The notes: generated by a model not told the origin, from the letters alone. A DNA stretch of 64,000 bases from Polyporus tsugae (GCA_024305745.1 JAHRBS010000004.1:3162001-3226000); one strand, 5' to 3'. Shown: positions 45,881 to 57,596, counted from the stretch's first letter. Translations and numbers: made by a program.

Positions 45881-46994
45881 ATGTCGCGTCCTATGCCACG
45901 CTTGTTCCTCATCCGCCATGGTTTGCCCCATCCGACGTGAGACGCTTTTCCCACATACTTGCTAACACTGCCTCCAGGTCAGACAGAATGGTCCATAAAC
46001 GGGTCAGTACAATGTCACAAAACATGTTTCATGCTCCCTTCTGACTGATTCCAACAGTCGCCATGTTCGTTGTGTCCCAGCGCCTTACTTATGAGAGCTC
46101 CGCCTGACGCGTCCTTTATCAGACCGGCCGTACAGACATTCCCTTGACGCTTAGGGGCGAGGAAGAGGCCGCAGAACAAGCCAAGATCCTCGTTGGTGAA
46201 AACAGTAAGCACGGTCCGCACCGGCACACACCGCAGATGTGCTCACCTCCTGGGGCAGGAATCATCGATCCCAAGAACATCTGCACAGTCTTTGTCTCTC
46301 CCAGAATCCGCGCTCATAGAACATTCCATCTTCTCTTTGGCCACCTTCCCGAGGTCCCGCACCACGTAATAACCGAAGAAGTCAGGGAATGGGACTACGG
46401 TGAATACGAAGGCTTGCTGTCGTCGGAGATAAAACAACGGAGCCCTGGATGGATCGTCTGGAGGGATGGGTGAGTGATCTAATGCGCCGCGACCACTTAT
46501 CAGCACCTACCTTCCTTCTAGCTGCCCGGGAGGTGAAAGCGTCGAGGACATGTGCTGTCGAGTGGACACCGTAATCAGCAAGGTGCGACACTTTCATCCG
46601 CTATCTAAATATCGTAATTCAATCATTATCATGTGTTCAGGTTCGCGAGCATCATCGTCTCTGGAAGGAGGAAGGAAAGGGCTCTCGTGATGTAGTCATC
46701 GTAGCTCACGGCCACTTCAACCGGTGTTTGATCTCGCGTTGGATCGGCTTCCCGCTATCCCTGGGTACGTCGGCCTTGCTTGCGTATGGCTTACATTGCT
46801 CTGATCTACATGTGTTTGGCAGGAACGCACTTCAATGTGGAGCCTGCGGGAGTGAGTCAACATTCTCGGAAGTAGCGATCGTAGGCAGAACTGACCTCTA
46901 TCCTATTCCCCAGGTCGCGATCCTTGGATACAATCACAACAATCTCGAGGAACCTGCGCTGAATGCGCTGAACCTATACGCGAAGCCTCTGTGA
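45881..46994 (+). CDS. SHB17: Histidine-phosphatase-superfamily protein, sedoheptulose-1,7-bisphosphatase-like
   Basis: The first exons are 45881-45920, 45978-46002, 46058-46064 (7 nt), 46123-46204 and 46259-46469; further exons follow to the stop at 46994. The joined N-terminus reads LFLIRHGQTEWSINGRHTGR, then TDIPLTLRGEEEAAEQAKIL, and the C-terminal part contains CPGGESVEDMCCRVDTVISK, VVIVAHGHFNRCLISRWIGF, and GTHFNVEPAGVAILGYNH. These are the RHG phospho-histidine motif and the second catalytic His (AHGH) of the superfamily. The pattern GRHTGRTDIPLT and the EWDYGEYEG segment match yeast Shb17, which feeds the riboneogenic branch of the pentose phosphate pathway. The 7-nt exon (T-CGC-CAT) supplies the Arg-His of GRHTG. 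Confidence 0.87.
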
Positions 46995-47263
46995 TGAGTG
47001 GGACGTTGCATGTGGTCTTGGCAGACGTGATGTATAGAAAATATGTAGCATATGCCTGAATTACAGTGGTTAATGCTGGAGGCGGGGACCAATGTGTGGC
47101 AGAGAGTTGAAAAGGCGCGGGTGCGACGCGTCGGTGGGTATAGCGCGCGCCACTCTGTCCGCCTGTTGCCCTCGGTTCTATCACAAACTCCCACCTGTGG
47201 TAATCCCACCCACTTGCTGTGCATCGCGCACAGTTGTTTTTTCTTCCTCTTACTGGTATCCCA

Positions 47264-50200
47264 ATGGCTGAAGTCGAAGCTCCGTTATCGCCTCCCGTGC
47301 CCCAGGAGGAGGAGGAGATTCTATCGGAAGGCTCTGGCCCCGTGGACGCGCAGCTGGAGACGGATGGAGAGCATGAGGCGACTGACGTGGTAGAAGCCTC
47401 CTCCGAGGCTGAGGCTGTCGGTAGCGTGGCTGAGGAGACGCCTTCAGAGAATGGCGAGAACGGTGTTCCCGAGGAAAGCGACGCTCCCGTTGACGACATG
47501 CCCAAGGAAAACGCGAAGGAGGAGGCCTCGCCGCCAACGACTCCCTCCAAGAAGATTACCGCGAAATCTTCCATCTCCGTCAAGCCATCCTCGGCTGGCA
47601 AAGCTGGTGGACCCCCTACCCCCCTTGTGAAGAAGGTGTGTTGTCACTCCTGTCTCTTCCGGCTCTCCCAAGGTCGTTTGCGCCGCGTGTGCGTGTATGC
47701 TCAACGCGACTCGTGTTCTGCCTGCGGCACCTTGCCCCATGGCCTGTAGATCATCAACTCGGGCACGTTTGGGTCTGGCACGGTTAAGCCGACACCCACG
47801 GCAACGAAGGCCGCTGCTGCGCCTGCTGCAACGAAACCTGCTTCCGGTGCTACAACGGCTCTCAAGAGATCTACCACCTCTGCCCTCACCACCAAGCACT
47901 CCCCTGCCACCTCTGCCGTTACCAAGCCGACCACCGCCGCCTCGAAAGCAATGCCGCCACCCCCTGTGCCGACCCGCCGCCAGTCCATCGCGCCAAAGGC
48001 ATCCGTCCCAGCGACGAAGGCGCCAGCGCCTGCCACCAAGGCTGGCACTCCCCCTACTGGTCGAGCTGTTGCCCCGCCCCCTAGGCCCACTCCTCGTGCA
48101 TCCGTCGCGTCGCCCGAGGCTGCGCCCGCCCCGCTCAGGTCTTCGACTATGGCTAGGCCTCGCGCGTCCGTGTCGGAGGGTGTAAAGCGGTCCGCCTCAG
48201 GCGCGAAGCCCGCTGTATCTGGTGCTACCACGCCACGACCTCCGAGTACTGCGTCTTTCAAGGGAAGAACCCCGGGAGCGGCCTCGATCTCCTCTATCAG
48301 AGAGGTCCAAGGCGACAGCAAGGCTGTTGCCGAGCTCCAGAGCAAGGTGCGTATCACAGCAACTTTTTAGTCTGGGAATTCCTAGGACTGAACGGTAATC
48401 TAGTTGGATGATGCCAACGGCGCCATCAGTTCGAAGACGGCCGCCATCTCAGGGCTTGAGAGCGAGGTCGAGAACCTGAAGTCCTCGCTCCAGGGTGCTC
48501 AGTCGGAGGTCGAGGAGAAAGCAACTGCGCTGGCCGCACTGGAGGAGGCTAAGGCTAAGGCCGAAGAGGAGTTTACCGCTCTCCGAGCTACTCTGGAGAA
48601 GCTTCAGTCCAACCCGTCGCAGGATTCTTCGAAACTCGATGCCGTTCTTCTCGAGGTTCGTGTGCCTCCTGTGCTTGCATTTTGCTTTCACTGAAGCATG
48701 CATCCAGCTGGAGCAGTCGAAGGCTGCTACCGCTGAGCAGTCAGAGCTCGTAGCCAAGCTTAATGCTCAGCTCAAGGCTTTGCAAGCAGAAGTCGATGCG
48801 GCCAAGGCTAACCTTGACGCTATCCGCGCTTCCTCTGAGGCGGCTTCCGCGACTGCGTTAGCGGCTGCCGAGGCAGAACACACTGCGCTTCTGAAGGCAC
48901 AGACCGACTTCGAGGCCATTAAAGTTGAGACGGAGGCGCTGAAGGAAGCTCAGAGCGAAGCCCTCGCAGTCGCCGAGGCGAAGATCAAGGACTTGGAGGA
49001 GAAGACCGCTACGGTCGACTCGCTTACCTCCCAGATTGCAGAGCTGAAGACGGAGAACGAGGAGAAGGCGAACAAGGTTTCCGAGCTCGAGGTCGAGATC
49101 TTGGAGCTCAAGGAGGAGCAAGAGACTTCTGGCGACGACCATTCGAAGACCCTCGCTCGTTTGAAGGAGCTCGAGGAGGAGCTCGCTGCGTCCGCCGCCG
49201 CCGTCCAAAAGGCCCTCGAAGACGCTCAGGCGAAGGAAGCCGAGCATGCGAGCCGGACTGAGGAGTCCGCCAAGGCTCACCAGGAGAGCGTCGACAGGGC
49301 CGCTGCGGAGTACGCTGAGCTGGAGAACCAGCTCGCTGCTCTCCAGGTCGAACTGGCGCAGGCGATTGAAGCAAATGAGAAGGCGAAGGCAGTCACGCAG
49401 GCACTCGTCGAGAAGCACCAGAGCGAGCTTGCAGACGCTGAGAAGCTTCGCCAAGAGGTGGAGGCGAAGCTTTCTGAAGAGATCGCAAGGATCACGGCCG
49501 ATCTCGAGGTACGGCTACCACGGTTCGGCTGTATCGCGTTGGCTGTCCTGACGATTTGTTACAGAGCCAAGAGTCGAAGTACAACGCGAAGGTTGATGCT
49601 GTCAAGGCCGAACACAACCAACTTTTGCAGGAGGCCTTTGAGAGGGCGAAGGTTCGTCCATACTAGGGTTCACTTCCAACGTAGTGGCAATTCTTATTTT
49701 GTCTCCGCAGAACGAGGCTGGCGATGTCCATAGCCAGGACCTCCAGAAGCTGCGTGCTGAATCCCAGGCGGCTATCGAGCAGCTCCGCTCGGCGCATCAG
49801 GTCACCATCGATGAGTTGAAGACCGAGCACCAAGCAGCACTGGAGGGCCAAGTCAAGGCTCTCGAGAAGCAGCTCGCTACTCAGGCCCTCGAACTCAAGG
49901 CCACGCAGGAGGACCTTGCCAAGGCGAAGGCCAACGCTGCCGCGGTCACCCAGGAGCTCAGCTACGTCAAGGTTCAGCTCGAAGACGCCCGTTCGTTGGT
50001 CGCGTCCTTGGACAAGAGCGACAAGGATGAGGTCATCGGGAAGCTCAACCGAGATCTCTCCAACCTTCGAGAAGACCACGCCGCTCTCAACGAGATGTTC
50101 CAGGCGACCAGGGGCTCGCTTGGCGAGATGGCCGACAACCACGTGAAGGAGCTCGAGGAGGCTGCGAAAGGACGCGCAGAGGAGGTCACCAAGCTTCGCA

Positions 50201-50946
50201 CTACACACCAGGAGGAGGTCGCCGCCCTCGCGGCCGAGAAGTCGCAGCTATTCGCGAGGCTCCAGGACCTGGAGGGCGAGATTACTGCTGCGAAGGCCGC
50301 CCTTGCCGCGGGGGAACAAGCCACGCCGCAGAAGACGAACGGTAGCGCGCACCATCGGTCCGCCAGTATCTCTCGCGAAGACCTTCAGCGACTGCACGAA
50401 GCCCACAACGCGAAGGTTCATGACGTCCAGGCAGAGCACGACCGTACGATCCGTGCCCTACGGGAAGAGCTCGAAATTTCGCGCGTGAAGGCGGACGAGC
50501 TGCAGCAGGAGGTGTCGCGCAAGGCGATGGAGATCCAGTATCTCGAGCAAGATCAGGAGGAAAGCCAGGATCAGATCACACGGTACGTCAAGGTTTTCGG
50601 TTGGAAGAGCTTCGTTGGTGCAATGTTCACGCTGGCCGTGATCTATGGACTGTTGTGATTCATGATCTTTTGCTTTTCGTTGCTATTGCTATTCGTTACG
50701 CGTTTTCTTTGTCGGTACTTATTCCCTTCATTTTTGTCTCATTTTCATTGCCCTACATATACATACCACAACACTCATTCATATCGGACTCACCCAACGC
50801 TCATTTCCTCTTTTATCTTATCACCACTCGGACGATAACTTAATACTCATGCACGCTCCTTCTCTCCCCAACGCGGCTTTCATTCTAGATTGAACGAGGA
50901 CCTCGACCAACTTCGGGAGCAAGCCAAGGCCAAGGAGGATGCATGA
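47264..50946 (+). CDS. Long coiled-coil protein with basic Ala/Pro/Thr-rich N-terminal region
   Basis: About 1,000 residues in seven exons. The ATG at 47264 is preceded by a pyrimidine-rich leader. Exon 1 encodes an acidic, disordered head (PPVPQEEEEILSEGSGP...). Exon 2, after the intron ending at about 47751, encodes ~200 residues rich in Ala, Pro, Thr, Ser and Lys (TKAAAAPAATKPASGATTAL; PPPVPTRRQSIAPKASVPAT), resembling microtubule-binding linker regions. From about 48405 on there is an almost unbroken heptad-patterned coiled coil (AISGLESEVENLKSSLQGAQ; KIKDLEEKTATVDSLTSQIA; EELAASAAAVQKALEDAQAK). The last exon (50889-50946) ends LNEDLDQLREQAKAKEDA after a 306-nt intron, far longer than others in the window. 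If that intron is kept, the protein instead ends in a hydrophobic tail at 50658. A tethering or cytoskeletal role is likely; no named family is claimed. Confidence 0.75.
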
Positions 50947-51597
50947 CGGCAAGATATCGTCTGCCTCACGGATTTCGCACGGACGACGCACCAATCCAAG
51001 CTCCAAACCTTCACCGAACTCCAGGAACCCGCCCCCAATCCTCGTTGTCATCAACCTCAAGAACAAGAACCTCGACTGTCGTTGCACGGACACTCGATGT
51101 ATAGCACGCCTCTAACACAAGTATAGCATACGGTGGTAATCGCTCTTCATTCATTCTCTGCTCCGCTTCACCCATCCCCAATACCAGCATGATACCCACT
51201 GCTGGCTCTTCCACTCTGTCCCACGATCATCGTCCCCGTCTCTCTCATCCTCCCATATGTTACCCCGTTGCACTATACCCTTCCTGTCGCTATCACACCA
51301 CCCAAGTCTGCTACGGATATCTTGCTAGTTTAAACTGTACTGTGGTTGTTGCGTAATGAAGCTGTGGAGTTGGCGAGAAAAGCGGAGGTGCACTGTAGTA
51401 TTAGTATTGGCGAGCTTCGTGGCTCCAAGTATACGCATCGCGATCACAGTCTTGTTCATTGCATTGAAGAATCATGGATGTAGACAAGATCTGGTATTGA
51501 ATTTGAGCGGGACCTAACCGCACAGCACGGTGGATATAGCACTACTTTTATGTAATCGTAATCGAATGGGATAACATCGGAGCGGGACATATAAAAC

Positions 51598-52813
51598 TCA
51601 GGCTTTCGATATATAGACCATACCCTTCTTATCGAAAGCGGCAAGACGTGCGCGCACAAGGCCCTCAACCTCAGCGAAGTCCTTGTGCACGCCTGGCCAA
51701 ACGTTGACATCATACTTTAGTGCCTCGAGGCTGCTATATGCCTCCGAGGATAGGATTTTGTTGAGGTGTTCCCAATCGAGGGCGTCGATGTTTCCGAGCA
51801 GCCGGATCTCGCACGATATGCTTCGCAGCGAGGTGCCGCCCAGTGTCGCGAGGAACGACGTCACCCAGGGAAGGTGCGTGCTGAAGTGCACGGGGAACAC
51901 GAGCGAGAGGTGCTCGAGCGCGGCGCATTCCCCGAGGGACATGCTGTCGGGCAGGACGACGGCTGCAGTGAACAACGAATGATCGTCAGAACGTCTTATC
52001 AGTTGGCAATGCCACCGCCGCGAAGCGGGAAGACGAGAAGACGGGACACGCACTCTTGTCGCCGGTCAGGCTCCAGTCGAGCGAGAGCTCGTGCAGGGAA
52101 GGCCCGGCGAGCTTGAGGAACGCTCCGACGAGGTCGGCGTCGCGTTCGGACGCGCAGCGCGCGGATAGGCTGGTGACGGACGTGTGGACAGATGCCGCCT
52201 CGAGCCACTCGAAGAGCTTCTCGGAGTCCATGTCACGCCCGAGGACGAGGCTCCGGAGCGACGGAAGCGGGGCCGGGGTGGGCGTACGGGCCTCGTCCTT
52301 CCAGGTGAGGCCTGACATGGACAGGGAAGCCAGGGAGGGGAAGCTGGACACGAGGTCCGCGACATCCGCGAGGTCGGAGAACTGGCAGTAGGAGAGAGTA
52401 AGCGAGGAGATGGTGGGGTGGGCGAGCATGCGGATGTCGGCGAAGCATTTGAGATCGGCGTGTGAGAGGGAGAGCGTTTGGAGGTTCGGAGAGTGGGCGA
52501 GTATCGACGGGAGTGTGTTCTGGGCAGGCCCTGGCTCTTCAGGTGCCTCGTCGGGAAGCGAAATGGTGACGACATGTGTGAGCTTCGCGATTGCAAGGTC
52601 ATGGACGTAAAGGCCGAGGTTGGGCGAACTGTCCAGCAGCCGCCGGAATACCGTGGTAGAGTTAGCCGAGTTGAGGCTAACGGTACGGAAGAGGTGGAAG
52701 CGGGACGCTGGAGCCCATGCATTGCAGGTCGACGCACAAGCTCTCAGGGATTGTGGGTCGTCATAGAGGAAGTCGATAATGTAGTCAGATAGCTCAAGGG
52801 GTACTCGGGACAT
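51598..52813 (-). CDS. F-box/leucine-rich-repeat-like protein
   Basis: Two exons: 52813-52054 and 51962-51598, giving 374 residues. The start was placed at MSRVPLELSDYIIDFLYDDP because it begins the F-box motif. The open frame continues upstream without an ATG in a good context. The F-box is complete (LRACASTCNAWAPASRFHLF follows). It is followed by LRR-like units (LQTLSLSHADLKCFADIRML; ISSLTLSYCQFSDLADVADL; LHELSLDWSLTGDK; LEHLSLVFPVHFSTHLPWVT) typical of the large basidiomycete F-box/LRR family. It probably serves as an SCF substrate adaptor; the substrate is unknown. The 650 bases between it and the coiled-coil gene (50947-51597) show no further gene. Confidence 0.8.
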
Positions 52814-54471
52814 GGCTGGCACTGGTGTGGGGTAGGTTAGCCTCGTATTACAACTTCGAATCTGAAGCGACACGATACGAGGACGCACCTCGAGATAGCA
52901 CCCTCTCCAGGAAGAGCTGCGTGGGGATGCCTTGAGGGTGGAAATCGGGTCAAGGACAGGACGGAAGGCACGACGAATAAATAGTCGACAGCCACGATGC
53001 AATCCGGTACGAAAAATCAAGCTTCAGGCTATCATGTCAATGCTGCGCCGCACGTTACAACATAACATGCATGGCCATTGCGGCGGGTCCGCCAGGCGTC
53101 AGCCGCTTCGGCTACCATTATGATATCACCTAGACTAGATGCCGCCGCAGATGGCATTTCGGGTAAATGCACTTTCACCTTCGACAAGTGTTGCACTTGA
53201 TGTCGCGCGTCACTTCATGCAGTCGTCAATGCAACCCGCTAGGAGGCGAGTGAATCCACCCCGAGGAGATATGGTCGGATGCGCAATATTTGTTCGGCCG
53301 TTGGCCGCCCGCGTACGGTGGCGGTGGCCTGTGGGGGAAGTTTCAGATGGAAATGACGAACAATAACTGTGACGGCTGCACACCTCTAATAGTGTATCAA
53401 CTCGTGCTCCGTTCGCAGCGTCCAGAGCGGGTCCAGAGCTCTTTGCCGATGCTCGACGTGGCTAAACCGAGCTGAAGCCTGAGAGAATATCAGTCTGTGC
53501 GGTCGACCGCGTGGTGTGAAGTACGCGTTTTCTTCGCGGCCTTGTCGCGACCGGGGCCGCGATCGGGTGTCCAACACAGGGAATTCTCGGCTAGCAGATC
53601 CTCGTTCGCGCCAGCTGGCTTAGGTTCGACACAAACCCCTCTAACGCGCGGACGGTCTTGGTATGAGACTACCAGCTGACTACTGCCTCCTCGTTTAGCG
53701 GTGAAGGTTCTGGTCGTACACGTTGACGTCCCTAACTTAGGCCTTTGAGGCAATGACGTGGATGAGAAGCCGGCCTACGGTGCGATTCACAAGGATGCAC
53801 AATACATTTTACTCACCTCTGGAAGTGCAGGCAGTGGTCTGCTGTCTCCAATAGTCCCATCGCTGGAAATACAGACGATGATGATAGTAGTGGCTCTACT
53901 GACCCGGCTGATGCATCCGAGTCTGCTTCGCCGAGGAAGCGGAGGTGGCTGTACAGCGACCGGGACCAGCAAGCCCGGCCAACTTTCTCGAGCTCGCTTT
54001 TTTGTTTGTGCCCTTCGCCAACATTCGCCGGTGACCGCACCCGCGTCCTCACGCGCGGAGTCCGTCGACTGGGCGCACAACCTTACCTTACGTACCCGGG
54101 GTGAGAAGCACAGGGTTGCGGAAGCGCGATGGTTTCGATCCTCTGAGAGCATTTAGGCGTGCTGTTGCCCGCGATTGGAAAAGAGCCGTCCAACACCATC
54201 CGCGTCCTGATATTCCTGTCCGACGGCAGTCCGCGATGAGTGGAGGAGTCGTACCATGCGAGAGTCGTCCGAGACCGGAGACCGCGTCACGGTCACGGCG
54301 CGTGACGGCGAACGAACGATCGCGTGTTTGCGCCGGCCAAACAGCGTACCTTATTAGCTAGCCGCCCGCCGATATTGGGGCACTTGATTGGTCTCCGCTC
54401 GTCTTGTCCTCCTCTCTCCACATCCTCCACCCCCGCTCCTTCATCTCCCCCCGCCTCAACCTCTGTTCGCA
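52814..54471. other. Divergent intergenic region of about 1.66 kb
   Basis: The region lies between the F-box/LRR gene and YHM2. No gene, tRNA or repeat was recognised. The last ~110 bases before 54472 are C/T-rich (tcctcctctctccacatcct), a common leader type for highly expressed fungal genes. Open frames near 53490-54150 occur on both strands and look fortuitous. Confidence 0.45.
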
Positions 54472-55800
54472 ATGGCAATTACCCAGGAACCCGGTCAAAA
54501 AGGCGTCAACTGGTCCAACATCGCTGTTGGTGAGTGCAGACGCGTCCGTCCCGGGCTGAGCTGGCGCACGTGAATGCTCATGACCCAATATCTAGGTGGC
54601 ATTATGAACATGGTATGCTTCTTCGCGCATCCAAGAGATATAGAGTGCTCATTGACGCGTCGTCGGCTCCTGCAATGTCGTACAGTTTGTGAGTAGACCG
54701 TGTTCTTGAGGCGTAGGCGGCGATACTGACTATATCCGCAGGAGGCGAGTTCGTTCACGGAACCGTGATCCCGAAATCTCGTCCACTCATAGTGAAACTA
54801 TAGGTCACGACGCTCGGTCAACCCCTCGAGGTCCTCAAGACCCAGATGGCTGCCAACCGGTCACAAACAATGTTCCAGGCCGTCCAGACTGTCTGGAGTC
54901 GCGGCGGTGTCACGGGTTTCTACCAGGGTCTTATTCCATGGGTACGCTTCTTGCAGTGATCCGCCCTGGTGACCTAGACTCATTCTATGCTGCCTAAAAA
55001 GGCGTGGATCGAGGCGTCGACGAAGGGTGCTGTCCTCCTCTTCACCGCTTCCGAGGTTGAGACCGCGACGACGGCGATGGGTGTCAACCCTGCGGTCGCT
55101 GGTCTCCTCGGTGGGATGACTGGCGGTATCGTCCAGGCCTATGCGACTATGGGTTTCTGCACATGCATGAAGACGGCCGAGATCACTCGGCATAAGCAGG
55201 CAGCGGCTGGCATCACTCCTCCGTCGACATGGGCCGTCTTCGCGGACATCTACCGTCGGGAGGGCATTGCGGGCATCAACAAGGGTGTGAACGCTGTCGC
55301 TGTGCGGCAGTGTACGAACTGGGGCTCCCGGTGAGTGTGCATGGTGCTTGGTTGAGCGTGTTCCGAGTCGCTGACTGTGAGGTTGTAACATGTAGTATGG
55401 GCTTTGCGCGTCTTGCGGAGACCAGCATTCGGAAAATGAAGGGCAAGGGTGAAGACGAGAAGTTGACGGCCTTGGAAAAGATTCTGTCGTCGTCGATTGG
55501 TGGTGCGCTCGCCACCTGGAACCAGCCGATCGAGGTCGTTCGTGTCGAGATGCAGTCAATGGCCAAGGGTGCGGAGCGCGGGGAGAAGAAGACGATTCTC
55601 AACACGCTCTCGTACATCTACAAGGAAAACGGGATCAAGGGTCTCTACCGTGGTGTGACTCCCCGGATAGGTCTCGGCATCTGGCAGACTGTATGCATGG
55701 TCTCGTTAGCTGACTATGTCAAGATTTGGTGCGTCTGTTTTGTCGGGTAATGAGAACAAGTACTGATGCAATGGCGGTGTGCAGGGTCAAGAAGCAATAA
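54472..55800 (+). CDS. YHM2: Mitochondrial carrier YHM2 (citrate/2-oxoglutarate carrier)
   Basis: The exons read are 54472-54529, 54596-54612 (17 nt), 54686-54688 (TTT), 54742-54744 (GAG) and 54804 onwards, with later exons to the stop at 55800. The product begins [20 protein letters not shown], continues [18 protein letters not shown], and contains [60 protein letters not shown], and [20 protein letters not shown]. These match yeast Yhm2 closely; it exchanges citrate for oxoglutarate across the inner membrane and also associates with mtDNA. Yeast has [13 protein letters not shown] where this gene must encode [12 protein letters not shown], which demands the two single-codon exons. The third of the three successive introns (54745-54803) starts with GC (GAG|GCGAGT). 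Confidence 0.93.
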
Positions 55801-56280
55801 TTGACCAGACCATCCATGCCTGTTCGTTTAGGATCCATGCCATTAGAACCTTAGAGGCCACGGACTCTCTTTACCCTGTTTATTGTTACTTTACAAATGC
55901 AGTTATTGCTCTAGGCTTACGCATGAGACTGGTGGTATCTAAGAGGGAGCTAACGGACGCTTCGAACGTGTTACGGTGACTGGCTCAAACTGGGACTTGC
56001 AACTTGCCTGGTGTCGGCTAGCTTCCGGGGACCCGGGATACGGGGGAGAAGCCGAGTTACCGGTGGCTCTGATCAAGAAGAGAAAGAGTTCTGAGTCCCA
56101 GCGATCCGTTCTCCCTCGGGCGTGTCTAGTGTCGGACCAATAGTCCTTTGAGCTTGAGCGCGTTGACTGTAACGACGGATATCCTCGTATGATATGATTG
56201 TACATGCATTGGGTCTGGAATGCAGTGCGTCATACAGTAAAGCAGGGGGACGATTCCAAGGTCAATAAAGTTACCGGTGG

Positions 56281-56306
56281 CCACTAGTACTACTTAGTAC
56301 TGGTGG
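56281..56306. repeat. Short hairpin-forming inverted repeat
   Basis: CCACTAGTACT and AGTACTGGTGG flank a 4-base spacer, giving an 11-bp stem with one G:T-type mismatch. It lies in the otherwise featureless spacer 55801-56429 between YHM2 and the Mpv17/PMP22 gene, about 125 bases before the latter's ATG. Function unknown; it could be chance. Confidence 0.45.
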
Positions 56307-56429
56307 GTGACCTGTTAAGTTCCTGATGCATTGATGCGCCGGGCCGGGCTCCATTGGTATAATAGTCCTGGTCACCCAAACGGCGAGGATGGCCTCACCC
56401 TCCCCGTCCAACTCGTCTCACACGCCAAT

Positions 56430-57439
56430 ATGAGCGCCGCCCAAGCAAAACAAATCAACCCCCTCCTCGCCGCCTACCTTCGCAACCTCGCCGCAAACCC
56501 GCTGAGGACAAAGGCAATCACCGGCGGTATGTCCCATGTCCCATTCAAGCCACCTGTCATCGCAACCCAGCCCTGGTGCTTCTTTGCCTGCTCCCACCAT
56601 ACGCACATGCGCTTGACGTGGTCGTCCCACCCTCGCCAAGCTAGTGTATCTTATTGACTGCAATGTAATACCTTCCCAGCCTTCCTGCAGTTCTTCCAGG
56701 AGATCCTCGCCTCGCACATCGCCGGCGTAGCCCCGCCGCGCGTCGCGAAGGATGCGCCCCTCCTCGTGCACATCCTCGCGCGCGCCCAGGTGTCGGGCAA
56801 GGCCTTCAAGATGGCCGCGTACGGCGCCCTCGTCTCCGCCCCCGTCTCGCACATCCTCATCAACACGCTCCAGAAGGCCTTCGCCGGCCAGACGGGCCTC
56901 CGCGGGCGCGTCGGCATGCTACTCGCGAGCCAGCTCATCGTCGCGCCGGCCCAGATATTCTGTGAGTAGCAGATCGAAATGCGCGTGCAGACGGCACCGG
57001 TGGGGTTTGGCGACGCTCACGCTCGTGCCGTAAAGCGTACTTGACGTGCATGGCCGTCATCAACGGCGCCAAGTCCGTCGACGAAGTCGCGAAGACGGTC
57101 CGTGCGGGGTTCGGCAGGGTTCTGCGCGTGCGTCATACGATTTCTGTCAATCTTTACCGCCTCGCACGGCCATTGACACGGTATCGCAGGTTACATGGAT
57201 GACGTCGCCCGTGTACACCGTCTTCGCCCAGCAGTTCCTGCCCGCCGAGATGTGGGTCCCCTTCTTCAACTTCATGCAATTCCTCGCTGGCGTACGTCCT
57301 CCCCTCCCTCGCGAACGCAGTTCCAGGTCTCACTTGCTGACAACGTGGCGTACAGACCTACTTCAACATCAAGATCAAGAAGATGCGTCTCGAGGCGGAG
57401 GAAAAGGCCAAGAAGGAGCGCGAAGGCAAGAAGGACTGA
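56430..57439 (+). CDS. Mpv17/PMP22 family membrane protein
   Basis: The first exon is 56430-56526, the second starts at 56682, and the coding region ends at 57439 (KKEREGKKD, lysine-rich tail). The order of elements fits the Mpv17/PMP22 family of four-helix organelle membrane proteins: LLAAYLRNLAANPLRTKAIT at the start, LQFFQEILASHIAG, FKMAAYGALVSAPVSHILIN, GMLLASQLIVAPAQIF, VTWMTSPVYTVFAQQFLPAE, and MWVPFFNFMQFLAGTYFNIK with the family's W-P-x-x-N-F/W pattern. Members sit in peroxisomal or mitochondrial inner membranes and may form channels. The charged C-terminus (KIKKMRLEAEEKAKKE) favours a peroxisomal location, as in PMP22-type proteins, but this is inference. It is convergent with TRS85, with 157 bases between stops. 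Confidence 0.85.
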
Positions 57440-57596
57440 GCTTACCGCCAACCTTCCGCACATACCATTGCGTATTCCACGGCCCCGCTACATTTCTTGG
57501 CCCCGGTTTCAGTTTCCAGTCGTGTTGCTCCCGTCGCTATGCGTTGCCACTCTCTGTAGTACAGTACTATATAGTAATGCATGTATACAACCCGGT

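Noticed and set aside
47264..48360. CAP-Gly or other named microtubule-binding domain in the coiled-coil protein
   Set aside because: The Ala/Pro/Thr/Lys-rich segment resembles microtubule-binding linkers only in composition; no domain signature is present.
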